Positions 8,125-17,500 of a DNA stretch of 56,382 nucleotides are shown here, piece after piece. The notes beneath the pieces are model-generated. The model did not search any database, was not told the DNA's origin, and saw nothing but the letters and a program-made list of their open reading frames with translations. A program made the position numbers and the translations under genes. Position 1 is the stretch's first letter; each line of letters opens with the position of its first letter. The stretch comes from Paludisphaera rhizosphaerae (GTDB taxonomy: Bacteria > Planctomycetota > Planctomycetia > Isosphaerales > Isosphaeraceae). The stretch covers positions 1 through 56,382 of the forward strand of contig NZ_JAALCR010000033.1 of assembly GCF_011065895.1 (NCBI RefSeq), in the 5' to 3' direction.

Positions 8125-10896
8125 ATGGCGACCGGTGGAGCACCCGTCGCGACGGTCGAGTCCGTCGTCCACGCCTATGACAGGTCCTCGCACGCGCTCG
8201 ACGGCGTGACGGCCGAGTTCCCGTCGGGCTGCATGATCGGGCTCATCGGGCCCGACGGCGTCGGCAAGTCGACGCTGATGGGTCTGATCGCGGGCTCGCG
8301 GAAAGTGCAGGGGGGGAAGGTGCTGGTCCTCGGCGGCGACATCGCCGACGAGAAGCATCGTCGCGCCGTCTGCACGCGGATCGCCTACATGCCCCAGGGG
8401 CTCGGCAAGAACCTGTACCCCGAACTGAGCGTCTACGAGAACATCGACTTCTTCGCCCGGCTGTTCGGTCTCTCGGCCGCCGAGCGCAAGGTCCGCATCC
8501 CCGCACTCCTGGAAGCGACCGGCCTCGGTCCTTTCCCGAATCGACCGGCGGGCAAGCTCTCCGGCGGCATGAAGCAGAAGGTGAGCCTCTGCGGGGCGCT
8601 GATTCATGACCCTGACCTGCTGATCCTCGACGAGCCGACGACGGGCGTCGACCCGCTCTCGCGTCGCCAGTTCTGGACGCTCATCGACACGATCCGCGAA
8701 TCTCGCCCCGGCATGAGCGTGCTGGTCTCCACCGCCTACATGGACGAGGCCCAGCAGTTCGATTGGCTTATGGCCATGAACGCCGGCAAGATCCTGGGGT
8801 CGGGGACCGTCGCCGACGTTCTGAAACGCACCAACTCCGCCGATCTGGAAGAGGCGTTCGTCGCCATGCTCCCCGAGGAGGCTCGCGGAGGCGACCGCAA
8901 GAAGCTGGTGATACCGCCCCGGAAGGACGTCGAGGGGGGCCCGGCGATCGTCGCGCAGCATTTGACGAAGAAGTTCGGCGATTTCACGGCCGTCGACGAC
9001 GTCAGCTTCACGATCCCTCGGGGCGAGATCTTCGGCTTCCTGGGCTCGAACGGCTGCGGCAAGTCGACCACCATGAAGATGCTCACCGGTCTGCTGCCGG
9101 CGACGTCGGGCGAGGCGCTGCTGTTCGGCGAGAAGGTGGAGGCGGGGAGCGTCGAGGTCCGCAAACGCGTCGGCTACATGTCTCAGGCGTTCTCGCTCTA
9201 CGGCGAGCTGACCGTCGATCAGAACCTCTGGCTCCACGCCCGATTGTTCCACCTCCCGCCCGACAAGATGGCCGGCCGGATCGACGAGCTCGTCGATCGT
9301 TTCGGCCTGCGGAAGTACCTCGACCACGGGGCCGAAGCGCTGCCCCTGGGCCTTCGCCAGAGGCTTTCGCTGGCGGTCGCCGTGATTCACAACCCGGAGA
9401 TCCTGATCCTCGACGAGCCCACGTCGGGCGTCGACCCGGTGGCCCGCGACGAGTTCTGGGAGCTGCTCATCGAGCTGTCGCGGAACGAGGCGATCACCAT
9501 CTTCGTGACGACCCACTTCATGAACGAGGCCCTCCGGTGCGACCGGATCTCGCTCATGCACTCCGGCCGGGTGCTCGCCTGCGACGCCCCCCAGACGCTC
9601 ATCGAGGCCCGCAAGGCGCCAGACCTGGAGACGGCCTTCATCGGCTACATCGAAGACGCCATCGGCGCGGGCTCGGAGGCCGGAAAGGACGAGAAGGCCC
9701 GCGAGGCGCTCCGGACGGCGATGTCGTCGCCCTCGGCCCGTGCTTCGACCGAGGCCGGCGGCGAATACTTCAGCCTTGGTCGAATCTCCGCGTTCGCCCG
9801 CCGCGAGACGTTGGAGATTCTCCGCGACCCCGTCCGCCTGGCCTTTGCGTTCGTGGGGTCGGTACTGCTGATGCTCGTCTTCGGCTATGGGATCACGACG
9901 GACGTCGAGAACATCCGCTATGCCTCCTTCGACCAGGACCGGTCCCCCGAGAGCCGCTCGCTCGACGCCGCCTATCCCGCGTCGAAACGCTGGTTCCTGG
10001 AACGGCCGCCCATCCAGTCGCCGGAGTCCGGCGAGGAGCGGCTGAAGGCCAACGACGTCTCGCTGATTTTGGAGATCCCGCCCAACTTCGGCCGCGAGGT
10101 GCTCAAAGGCCAGTCGCCCGAAGTTCACGCGGCGATCGATGGCGCCAGTCCGTTCCGAGCCGAGACGATCCAGCAGTACGCCCAGGGCGTTTACATGACG
10201 CACATGGAGGAGGTCTTCCAGTCTCAGTTCGCCGGCAAGACGACGGCCGTCTCCTCCACCATTCAGCCTCGGTTCCGCTACAACCCCTCGTTCGAGAGCG
10301 TCTACGCCATTGTCCCCAGCGTGCCGCCGATCCTCATGATCCTGATCCCCGCCATCCTCATGGCCGTCAGCGTCGCGCGTGAGAAGGAGCTGGGCTCGAT
10401 CGTCAACTTCTACGTCTCGCCGGCCACGCGGATAGACTTTCTGGTCGGCAAGCAACTGCCGTACATCGCGATCGGGATGATCAACTTCGTGTTGCTGACG
10501 CTGGTGGCCCTGTTCGTCTTCAAGGTGCCGATCAAGGGGAACGCGCTGATGCTCTTCATCTGCGCTCTCTTCTACGTCACGGCGACGACGTCTTTGGGGC
10601 TCTTGATCTCGGGGATCACCGGGTCGCAGGTTGCCGCGGTCTTCGTCACAACGATCGTGACGATGGTCCCGACCACGCAGTTCTCGGGAATGCTCCAGCC
10701 GGTGTCGACCTTGATCGGCGGAGCGCGGGTGGCGGGGACGCTCTGGCCGACGACCTATTACATGCACGCCAGCGTCGGGGCCTTCACCAAGGCCCTCGGC
10801 TCGCGCTTGCTCATGCAGGATGCGGCGATCCTCGCGGTCTTCGTGCCGATCCTCTTGTTCACAGCCGTGGCGCTGCTGCGGCCCCAGGAGGTTTGA
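8125..10896 (+). CDS. RbbA-like fused ABC transporter (two ATPases plus ABC-2 permease)
   Basis: A 923-residue fusion. ATPase domain 1 has Walker A GPDGVGKST (about residue 38), signature LSGGMKQK and Walker B LLILDEP. ATPase domain 2 has Walker A GSNGCGKST (about residue 312), the degenerate signature LPLGLRQRL and Walker B ILILDEP. The C-terminal third (from about 555) is an ABC-2 type permease with a first membrane helix, a large extracytoplasmic loop and five further helices near the end. This is the domain order of E. coli RbbA/YhiH. The substrate is unknown. The start ATG 8125 has GGAG just upstream. It is flanked by its adaptor (22 bp) and by a second permease (6 bp), so the three form one operon. 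Confidence 0.93.
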   Translation: MATGGAPVATVESVVHAYDRSSHALDGVTAEFPSGCMIGLIGPDGVGKSTLMGLIAGSRKVQGGKVLVLGGDIADEKHRRAVCTRIAYMPQGLGKNLYPELSVYENIDFFARLFGLSAAERKVRIPALLEATGLGPFPNRPAGKLSGGMKQKVSLCGALIHDPDLLILDEPTTGVDPLSRRQFWTLIDTIRESRPGMSVLVSTAYMDEAQQFDWLMAMNAGKILGSGTVADVLKRTNSADLEEAFVAMLPEEARGGDRKKLVIPPRKDVEGGPAIVAQHLTKKFGDFTAVDDVSFTIPRGEIFGFLGSNGCGKSTTMKMLTGLLPATSGEALLFGEKVEAGSVEVRKRVGYMSQAFSLYGELTVDQNLWLHARLFHLPPDKMAGRIDELVDRFGLRKYLDHGAEALPLGLRQRLSLAVAVIHNPEILILDEPTSGVDPVARDEFWELLIELSRNEAITIFVTTHFMNEALRCDRISLMHSGRVLACDAPQTLIEARKAPDLETAFIGYIEDAIGAGSEAGKDEKAREALRTAMSSPSARASTEAGGEYFSLGRISAFARRETLEILRDPVRLAFAFVGSVLLMLVFGYGITTDVENIRYASFDQDRSPESRSLDAAYPASKRWFLERPPIQSPESGEERLKANDVSLILEIPPNFGREVLKGQSPEVHAAIDGASPFRAETIQQYAQGVYMTHMEEVFQSQFAGKTTAVSSTIQPRFRYNPSFESVYAIVPSVPPILMILIPAILMAVSVAREKELGSIVNFYVSPATRIDFLVGKQLPYIAIGMINFVLLTLVALFVFKVPIKGNALMLFICALFYVTATTSLGLLISGITGSQVAAVFVTTIVTMVPTTQFSGMLQPVSTLIGGARVAGTLWPTTYYMHASVGAFTKALGSRLLMQDAAILAVFVPILLFTAVALLRPQEV

Positions 10897-10902
10897 AGCG
10901 CC

Positions 10903-12027
10903 GTGGAATCGCTCGTCAACATCTTCTGGCTGGGCGTGAAGGAGCTTCGCAGCCTTCGCAGCGACACCGTGATGGTGCTGTTCGTCGTCTACGCCTTCAC
11001 GTCGGCGATCTACACCCAGGCGACGGGGACCTCGTCCGAGATCAACAACGCCTCGATCGGCTTCGTCGACGAGGACGGCTCGAGCCTTTCGGGCAAGATC
11101 GTCGAGGCCTTCTACCCGCCTCGGTTCAAGAAGCCGGTGCTCATCAGGGCGGACGAGGTCGACGACGCCATGGACTCCGGCCGGCTGATGTTCGTCGTCG
11201 ATATCCCGCCGCAGTATGAGCAGCGCCTTCGCGCGGGGCGGTCGGCGGAGATCATGGTGAACATCGACGCCACGGCGATGCTCCAGGCGAGCATCGGCGC
11301 CGGCTATATCCAGAACATCATCACCGATCAGGTGAGCGAGTTCCTGAGCCGTTCCGACCCGAACTTCCGCTATCCCGTCCGATTGGTGACTCGGCGGGAA
11401 TTCAACCCCAACGGCGACACCTCCTGGTTCAACAGCATCGTCGCCCTGATCAACCAGATCACGCTGTTGACGACGGTCCTCACCGGCGCGGCTCTGATCC
11501 GAGAACGCGAGCACGGGACGATCGAACACCTGCTGGTGATGCCGCTGACGGCCTTCGAGATCGCCATGGCCAAGATCTGGGCCAACGCCCTGGTGATTCT
11601 GGTTGCGGTGACGGCCTCGCTGATCCTGATCGTCCGGTTGATCCTCCAGGTGCCCGTGGCGGGCTCGCCCTGGCTGTTCATGACGGGGGTCGTGCTCTAC
11701 CTCTTCTTCGCGACGGCGCTGGGCGTTTTCCTGGGGACCATCGCGCGCACGATGGCCCAGTTCGCGCTCCTGATCATCCTGCTGCTGATCGTGCTCCAGT
11801 TGCTGTCGGGGGGACAGACCCCCATCGAGAGCCAGCCGCCCGCGCTGCAGAAGCTGACGTTCTTCCTGCCGTCGCGGCACTTCGTCAGCTTCTCGCAGGC
11901 GATCATCTACCGGGGCGCAGGGATTGAGGCCGTCTGGCCGAACTTCCTGATGGTCGCCCTCATCGGCGCGGGCTGCTTCGTCTACGCCCTGAATCGGTTC
12001 CGGGCGTCGATCTCGCTCAGCCGCTGA
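10903..12027 (+). CDS. ABC-2 type permease (YhhJ-like)
   Basis: A 374-residue inner-membrane permease with one N-terminal helix, a large extracytoplasmic domain (about 50-170) and a C-terminal bundle of five helices including LLIILLLIVLQLLSGG. This is the architecture of YhhJ and other ABC-2 proteins that partner RbbA-like ATPases. It starts at GTG 10903, with AGGAGG overlapping the end of the previous gene as ribosome binding site. The motif IREREHGTIEHLLVMP is the conserved cytoplasmic loop of ABC-2 permeases. Its 3' end overlaps the convergent ATPase gene by 11 bp. Confidence 0.92.
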   Translation: MESLVNIFWLGVKELRSLRSDTVMVLFVVYAFTSAIYTQATGTSSEINNASIGFVDEDGSSLSGKIVEAFYPPRFKKPVLIRADEVDDAMDSGRLMFVVDIPPQYEQRLRAGRSAEIMVNIDATAMLQASIGAGYIQNIITDQVSEFLSRSDPNFRYPVRLVTRREFNPNGDTSWFNSIVALINQITLLTTVLTGAALIREREHGTIEHLLVMPLTAFEIAMAKIWANALVILVAVTASLILIVRLILQVPVAGSPWLFMTGVVLYLFFATALGVFLGTIARTMAQFALLIILLLIVLQLLSGGQTPIESQPPALQKLTFFLPSRHFVSFSQAIIYRGAGIEAVWPNFLMVALIGAGCFVYALNRFRASISLSR

Positions 12028-12898
12028 CCCCGGCCGGCACGGCGTCCGGAGGGAGGGGGGCCGGCGCGGTCTTCATGGACTCGGCGTAAGCCTTGACGAT
12101 CTCATGGACCGGGCCGTCCGCGACGATCTGGCCTCTCTGGAGCCAGACGGCGCGGTCGCAGAGGTCGCGGACCGTCCCCAGGTCGTGGGAGACCAGGACG
12201 ACGGCGTGGGACCGACCCATCAGGTCGCGGATCCGCTCCTTGGCCTTGGAGCGGAAGACGGCGTCGCCGACGCCGAGCGTCTCGTCGACGAGGAGGATCT
12301 CGGGATCGATCTCCGTCGCCACGGCGAACGCCAGCCGTGCGGTCATGCCGCTGGAATAGTACTTCAGCGGCTTGTCGGCGAACTCGCGCAGACCGGTGAA
12401 TTCGTGAATGCCGTCGATCTTCGCGAGCATCTGCTGCCGAGTGAAGCCGAGCATCGCCCCGTTGAGCAGGATGTTGTCGTGCCCGGTGAGTTCCCAGTTG
12501 AACCCGGCGCCCATCTCGATCAAGGGCGCGACCCGGCCGCGAACCTCGACCGTCCCCGAGGTCGGCGGGTAGATCCTCGCCAGCATCCGGAGCAACGTGC
12601 TCTTGCCGGCGCCGTTGGAGCCGACGATGCCGATGCGCTCGCCGTGGCGGATCCGCAGGTTGATCCCCTGGAGCGCCCAGAACGCGGAGTTGGGCACGAT
12701 CCGCTCGCGGCGGAGGATCAGGTCCAGGGCCGCTCGCTTGAGCGTGTACATCCTGTCCGAGTAGTTCACGAACCGCAGCGAGACGTCGCGAAGCTCGACG
12801 AGCGGTTCGGCCGAAGCGTCGTCCCCGGAGTCCCTGCGCAATTCACGGCCCTCAGAGTCGGAAAACCATTTTGTCTTCGTTGGACTTGAAGGCGGCAT
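12017..12898 (-). CDS. Wzt-like polysaccharide ABC exporter, ATP-binding subunit
   Basis: The 293-residue ATPase has Walker A GSNGAGKST, the signature KYYSSGMTARL and Walker B PEILLVDE, followed by LGVGDAVFRSKAKERI. These features are typical of TagH/Wzt-type ATPases that export O-antigen or teichoic-acid-like chains with a Wzm permease. The N-terminal extension contains LVELRDVSLRF and a region on assembling the ATPase next to the permease. No C-terminal carbohydrate-binding domain is present, so this is the short form. Start at ATG 12896-12898 overlaps the permease gene by 47 bp, which indicates translational coupling. It ends in an 11-bp convergent overlap with the YhhJ-like gene. Confidence 0.9.
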   Translation of the reverse strand: MPPSSPTKTKWFSDSEGRELRRDSGDDASAEPLVELRDVSLRFVNYSDRMYTLKRAALDLILRRERIVPNSAFWALQGINLRIRHGERIGIVGSNGAGKSTLLRMLARIYPPTSGTVEVRGRVAPLIEMGAGFNWELTGHDNILLNGAMLGFTRQQMLAKIDGIHEFTGLREFADKPLKYYSSGMTARLAFAVATEIDPEILLVDETLGVGDAVFRSKAKERIRDLMGRSHAVVLVSHDLGTVRDLCDRAVWLQRGQIVADGPVHEIVKAYAESMKTAPAPLPPDAVPAGVSG

Positions 12899-13724
12899 AG
12901 CCGATCCCCAGACTGACGCACGCGAGCGCGGCGGCGGCCAGCACCATGCTGAGCTGCGGCCAACGCCCGTAGCACAGAACGTCGTGGAAAATCTCAATGA
13001 AATAGTAGGCCGGGTTGAGCTTGAACAGCCACTGGCGATTCTCGAACCGAGTGACCGGGTAGATGATCGGGGTGGCGAAGTACCAGGCCTGAATGAACAC
13101 CCCCACCAGGTGGCCGCAATCACGGAAGAACGTGTTGGCCGTCGCCACCAGCAGGCTGAGTCCCAGCGTGAAAGCGCAAATGAGGGTGATCGCGACCGGC
13201 AGGAACAGCATCGCCGGCGAGGGCCTTGCGCCCAGCGGAATCAGGATCAGGAACAGGGCGGTGAGCGAGAAGATCCCCGTCGTCAGGTTGATCAACACCC
13301 GGACCAGCGGAAAGACCAGCTTGGGGATGTAGATCTTCTTGATGAGTCCTTCGTTCTGGATAATGCAGACGGCGGACTCGGTGACCGATCCGGCCATGAT
13401 CCCCCAGGGGATCATCCCGGCCAGCAGATACAGGGTGTAACTGCCGCCGGCGCTGGAGTCGACGGGCATCAAGGTCGAGAACACGACGGAGAGGACCGCC
13501 ATCATCAGCAGCGGGTTGATGAGCGTCCAAAGGAAGCCCATGACCGAGCGCTGATAGCGGACCCGCAGCTCCGTCTGGACCATGTTCTGGACGACCGGCC
13601 AGAATCGAGTGAGTTCCGTCCGATCTTCGATGAACCGTCGCCGCCAGACGCGGGACGGACGCGAAGCAGGGGCCGCGGGAAAGGTTTCAACGGCCTCGGT
13701 CGTCGGTTCGCTGCGGACGTCCAT
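12852..13724 (-). CDS. Wzm-like polysaccharide ABC exporter permease
   Basis: A 290-residue ABC-2 permease with six predicted membrane helices, the first at LWTLINPLLMMAVLSVVFS and the last near the C-terminus. The N-terminal cytoplasmic helix region contains LRVRYQRSVMGFLW, a hallmark of O-antigen/teichoic-acid exporters. It partners the ATPase encoded immediately downstream with a 47-bp overlap. It probably moves an undecaprenyl-linked or lipid-linked glycan across the inner membrane. Start is ATG 13722-13724; a GTG two codons upstream is an alternative. There are no glycosyltransferase genes beside it in this window. Confidence 0.92.
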   Translation of the reverse strand: MDVRSEPTTEAVETFPAAPASRPSRVWRRRFIEDRTELTRFWPVVQNMVQTELRVRYQRSVMGFLWTLINPLLMMAVLSVVFSTLMPVDSSAGGSYTLYLLAGMIPWGIMAGSVTESAVCIIQNEGLIKKIYIPKLVFPLVRVLINLTTGIFSLTALFLILIPLGARPSPAMLFLPVAITLICAFTLGLSLLVATANTFFRDCGHLVGVFIQAWYFATPIIYPVTRFENRQWLFKLNPAYYFIEIFHDVLCYGRWPQLSMVLAAAALACVSLGIGYAAFKSNEDKMVFRL

Positions 13725-13842
13725 GTTCACGAGCCATCCGTCTCCGTGGTCGAATCCGGGGCGAAGTCCATCCGCCCGCTCGGGCCCGACCGGGGGGGAT
13801 CTTACGACGAACCCGCGGGACGCGGAAGATCAACCGGGCTGG

Positions 13843-15711
13843 TCAATCGCTGTCGTCCCGGGGCGTGACCGCTCGAACCCCGACCCGCGCCGCCAGCCGG
13901 ATCCGCTCGCGATTGGTCATGTCGCCGATGTACTTACGCCGCAAGGCGTTGAGCCATCGCAGCTCACGGCCTTCGTAGCTGACGATCACATGCGTCAGGA
14001 TCGGGCCGGCGAGGCCGAACGTCCGCTGGAGGCCGGCGGGCACGTCGGCGTTGCAGGCGATCTGGTTGTAACCGACCCCCACGGCGGCGGCGAAGGCCGC
14101 GTAGTCGATCCGGGCGATCTCGGTGGCCGTCGTGCGGCGATAGACCGGCTCCTGGAGCATCTGCATGTAGTGGTAGGCACCGTCGTCGAGGACGAAGAAC
14201 TTGACCGGCAGCCCCAGTCGGGCGGCCGACGACATCTCCATCGCCGACATCAGGAAGCAGCCGTCCCCCGTCACGCAGACGACCTGGCGGTCAGGCCGAA
14301 CGCGCTGGGCGCCGATCGCCGCTGGGATCGCCCAGCCCATGCTCTGGTTGTCGCTGGGGGTGAAGTATCGCCGCACGCCCTGAACCTCGACCGTCTCCGA
14401 CGCCCAGTGCGTGGACGCCGTGACGTCAACGAAGATCAACTCCTCCGGCCCCAGCGAGCAGCGGAGCTGGCTGAGGAAGTACATCGGGTCGACGGCCTCA
14501 TTAATCTGCTGGGTCCGCGCCAGGCAGCGGTCGACGTTCCGGAGGTTCTGAATTCGCCCCCAAAGCGCCGGATCGGGGGGGCGGCGCAGCGTCCCGGCCT
14601 CGCCGAGCAGACGATCGAGAAAGACCCGAGAGTCCGAGACGAGGCAATGGCTCGTTGTGACGTTCTTGCCGAGGTTGTCCGGGTTGATGTCGACGTGGAC
14701 GACGGGGATCTCCGGCACCGCGTAATTGGCCGTGGAGACCTCGCTGTAACGGACGCCGACAGCCAGCACCAGGTCGACGTCCTTGAACGCCTTCTCCGCG
14801 GCGCGGGTCCCTTGCTTGCCGTATCCCCAGCCGACGGCCAGGGGGTGGCCGTCGGGGATGACCCCCTTGCCGCTGACCGAGGTGGCGACCGGCGCCTGGA
14901 GCATCTCCGCGACGGCCGCCAGCGACGGCGCGGCCTCGATGCAGCCCGCCCCCGCATAGATCCCGATCCGCTTCGACCGGTCGCGAAGGTGGCAGACCAC
15001 CTGCTGATAGGCCCCCTCGTCGAACGGGACGGGCATCGGCGGCGGCGGCGGCTGGTCGTAGTCCCAGACCTCGGTGAAGAAGGGGTAAGGGATGACGACC
15101 CCCACCGGCCCCGGCTCTCCGGAACGGGCCAGGCGGAAGGCGTGGAAGAGGGTTCCCGGGATCTCCGCCTGATGCCGGACGACGAACGTCGCTTTCACGA
15201 CCGGTCGCAGCAGAGCCTCATTGGCCAGGCCGTGGACCTGGCCGATCGGCGCTCCGGCCGAGCGGTCGATGTCGGTGATGACCGCGACGAGGGGGACGCT
15301 GTCGTAAAGCGCCTCGCCCAGTCCGGTCAGGCAGTTGGTGAGGCCGGGACCGGGGACGACGGAGAAGACCCCCGTGCGGCCCGTGGCTCGCGACGAGGCG
15401 TCGGCCATGACGCTGGCCGAGAACTCGTGGGCGACGAGCATGTAGGGGACTTCGTACGCCTTCAGGGCGTCCCAGAACTCATTGTTCTGCGCCCCCGGGA
15501 TGCCGAAGACGCACGGAGTGCACTCGCAGCGGATGGCGGCGGCGGCGGCCTGGGCGCCCGTCATCCGGCCTCGGACGCCGTCGCGATGGGCGTAACGGCC
15601 TAACTCCACAGGGCCCGCCGCCACGGGTTCCTGGGCGGCCACGGCCGCTGCGGCGCCCGCCGCGACGGCCGCCGTCTCCAGCGCCCGACGGCGGTTGAGT
15701 TTCGGCGTCAT
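13843..15711 (-). CDS. Thiamine-diphosphate-dependent enzyme with Tat-like leader
   Basis: The 622-residue protein has the three-domain fold of the acetolactate synthase/pyruvate decarboxylase superfamily: PYR domain with catalytic Glu in VAHEFSAS, a central domain, and a PP domain with GDGCFLMSAMEM. The ThDP-motif end that is usually NN here reads VLDDGAYHY. The N-terminus MTPKLNRRRALETAAVAAG, followed by an Ala-rich stretch, resembles a twin-arginine signal, which is unusual for this family. The start ATG 15709-15711 has AAGGAG 8 nt upstream. Substrate unknown; a decarboxylase or carboligase is likely. It reads away from the downstream Wzm permease with about 118 bp between them. Confidence 0.85.
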   Translation of the reverse strand: MTPKLNRRRALETAAVAAGAAAAVAAQEPVAAGPVELGRYAHRDGVRGRMTGAQAAAAAIRCECTPCVFGIPGAQNNEFWDALKAYEVPYMLVAHEFSASVMADASSRATGRTGVFSVVPGPGLTNCLTGLGEALYDSVPLVAVITDIDRSAGAPIGQVHGLANEALLRPVVKATFVVRHQAEIPGTLFHAFRLARSGEPGPVGVVIPYPFFTEVWDYDQPPPPPMPVPFDEGAYQQVVCHLRDRSKRIGIYAGAGCIEAAPSLAAVAEMLQAPVATSVSGKGVIPDGHPLAVGWGYGKQGTRAAEKAFKDVDLVLAVGVRYSEVSTANYAVPEIPVVHVDINPDNLGKNVTTSHCLVSDSRVFLDRLLGEAGTLRRPPDPALWGRIQNLRNVDRCLARTQQINEAVDPMYFLSQLRCSLGPEELIFVDVTASTHWASETVEVQGVRRYFTPSDNQSMGWAIPAAIGAQRVRPDRQVVCVTGDGCFLMSAMEMSSAARLGLPVKFFVLDDGAYHYMQMLQEPVYRRTTATEIARIDYAAFAAAVGVGYNQIACNADVPAGLQRTFGLAGPILTHVIVSYEGRELRWLNALRRKYIGDMTNRERIRLAARVGVRAVTPRDDSD

Positions 15712-15896
15712 GCTCCGACTCCTTCGGAAGAGATCCTCCCCGCCGAGGTGCGGCCCGTATCCTCGGGACGACCTCATCGCGCAGGTCCTGCGAGACCTTC
15801 TTATCGGCGTGAGCCCCCCGTTGGGTCGTCCCCTGATCCGTCGATCCGACAGGCGTTTCAGGGCTTGTCGCGAATGACCCTTACGATCCGTCCAAT

Positions 15897-16727
15897 TTAT
15901 CGCGAAGACGGACCGAGGAACGGTGCGAGGACCTCCCGACGATAGCGGGAACGGTCCTCACGGATCTTCTTGATGCATTCAAGGACGATCGGCCCCGTGT
16001 AGCCGATCGCGTCCAGGGCGGCGAACCAGGAGGGCCAGTCGATCGTCCCCTGGCCGGGGGGATGGTGGGAGTCGTGGCGGCCGTCGTTGTCGTGGACGTG
16101 CGTTGAGGCCAGCAGCCGCCCGGCGGCGAGCGTTTCCGAGGCGGCGTCGGCCGCAATATGGGCGTGGGCGACGTCGAGAGTCAGGCCCAACTCGTTCCGA
16201 TTCAACTCCTGGACGAGTTCGGCCAGGTCGGCCATGCGGCTGCCGGGGTTGACTCCGGGAGGCATGTTTTCGACGGCGACGATGATTCCCGTCCCCTCCG
16301 CGTGGTCGGCCAGAGTGGACAGAGCCTGGGCCAGGGCGTCGCGGCGGGCGTCGAATTCGGCGCGGTCGGAAAACCCGCCGGGGTGGACGACCAGCACCGT
16401 TCCGCCAGCTTCCGCCAGCCAGTCGACGCAGCGGCGGAGGTCGTCGACCGATGCTTCATGGACGGCCTGGGTCGTCGAGCCCATGTCGACGCGCGGGGCG
16501 AGGATCGACTCGCCTCCCCAGCAGCCGTGGGCGCTGTGGATGGTGAGACCGCGATCGGCGACGGCCTGGCGCAACAGCCGAGGATCGGGGAGTTCTTTCC
16601 AACGGGGGAGGATTTCCAGAACCTCGGCGCCGATCCACTCGGCCAGGTCCAGCTCCGCGTCGAGGCTGAGCTTCGGATAGCCGTAAACGATCATCGTCCC
16701 CAGCACGCGCCCGGCCACGTTCGCCAT
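15897..16727 (-). CDS. Sugar phosphate isomerase/epimerase-like TIM barrel
   Basis: The 276-residue protein belongs to the AP-endonuclease-2/xylose-isomerase-like TIM-barrel superfamily. Metal-binding positions fit VAVENMPPG (Glu), LTLDVAHAH (Asp, His), STHVHDNDG (His) and IVLECIKKI (Glu). The reaction is probably isomerisation or epimerisation of a sugar or sugar acid. It has no signal peptide. The start chosen is ATG 16725-16727 with GAAGG directly adjacent; MIVYGYPK 11 codons in is an alternative with GGGGA upstream. It is divergent from the FabZ-like gene. Confidence 0.85.
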   Translation of the reverse strand: MANVAGRVLGTMIVYGYPKLSLDAELDLAEWIGAEVLEILPRWKELPDPRLLRQAVADRGLTIHSAHGCWGGESILAPRVDMGSTTQAVHEASVDDLRRCVDWLAEAGGTVLVVHPGGFSDRAEFDARRDALAQALSTLADHAEGTGIIVAVENMPPGVNPGSRMADLAELVQELNRNELGLTLDVAHAHIAADAASETLAAGRLLASTHVHDNDGRHDSHHPPGQGTIDWPSWFAALDAIGYTGPIVLECIKKIREDRSRYRREVLAPFLGPSSR

Positions 16728-16985
16728 CCTTCGCGGTCTCCCCGATCGGCCTGCTGAGGACGTCTCGGTGGGTGGTGATACCTCTTGTCGAACCGTCCGC
16801 TGCGAGTCATGATAGCAGCGGAACGGTTCCCGACCACCGCTACGCCCACGGTCGATCACGCCAGAGGGGTTTGGAGGGGCCTCCCAATGGACCTCCAACC
16901 GGCCGGCGATCTCGCGCGGGCCCCCAGCCGGGGGGGCGACGCCGCGCTGAACGTCAGAATGAGAGTCGAGAAAGGACTGCCGCGC

Positions 16986-17474
16986 ATGCCTCCCGCGCCT
17001 CTGGTGGACCCTGCCACGATTGATACGTCGAAGGTCCTCCTCGACCTTGAGCAGATCCGCCAGGTCAACCCTCAGCGCTTCGAGATGGAGCAGCTCACGG
17101 CGATCGTCTCGATCGATCAGGAGAACAAGCTGATCATCGGCTACAAGGACGTTGAGGCCGACGAGTTCTGGGTCCGCGGCCACATGCCCGGCTATCCGCT
17201 CCTCCCCGGCGTTCTCATGTGCGAGGCCGCGGCGCAGCTCGCAAGCTGCTACTGCGTTTCGACCCACCTGATCCAGGAGGGGTTCGTCGGCTTCGGCGGA
17301 ATGGAAGACGTGCGCTTTCGCGGCCAGGTGAAACCGGGCGACCGGCTTGTGCTGGTCGGCCATGCGACGCGGCTCCATCGTCGACAGACCATCTTCAACG
17401 TCCAGGGCTTCGTCGACGGCAACATGGTTTTCCACGGCCGGATGATCGGGGTCAACCTTTCGCAGCAAGATTAA
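16986..17474 (+). CDS. FabZ-like 3-hydroxyacyl-ACP dehydratase
   Basis: The 162-residue hot-dog-fold protein carries the FabZ active-site signature GHMPGYPLLPGVLMCEAAAQ, with the catalytic His and Glu in their usual places. FabZ removes water from 3-hydroxyacyl-ACP in fatty acid elongation. The length and the short N-terminal extension fit the bacterial enzyme or a FabA/FabZ paralogue. I chose ATG 16986 because AAGGA lies 9 nt upstream and the conserved domain begins soon after; open frame continues further upstream. The following trmB gene starts 26 bp later. Confidence 0.88.
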   Translation: MPPAPLVDPATIDTSKVLLDLEQIRQVNPQRFEMEQLTAIVSIDQENKLIIGYKDVEADEFWVRGHMPGYPLLPGVLMCEAAAQLASCYCVSTHLIQEGFVGFGGMEDVRFRGQVKPGDRLVLVGHATRLHRRQTIFNVQGFVDGNMVFHGRMIGVNLSQQD

Positions 17475-17500
17475 CCCAACTGACCGCGATCCCGACCCCC

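Noticed and set aside
7825-11880. A 1351-codon open frame on the minus strand opposite the exporter genes
   Set aside because: It is the GC-rich shadow of hlyD, rbbA-like and yhhJ-like genes; the product is His/Arg/Asp-rich with no family features.
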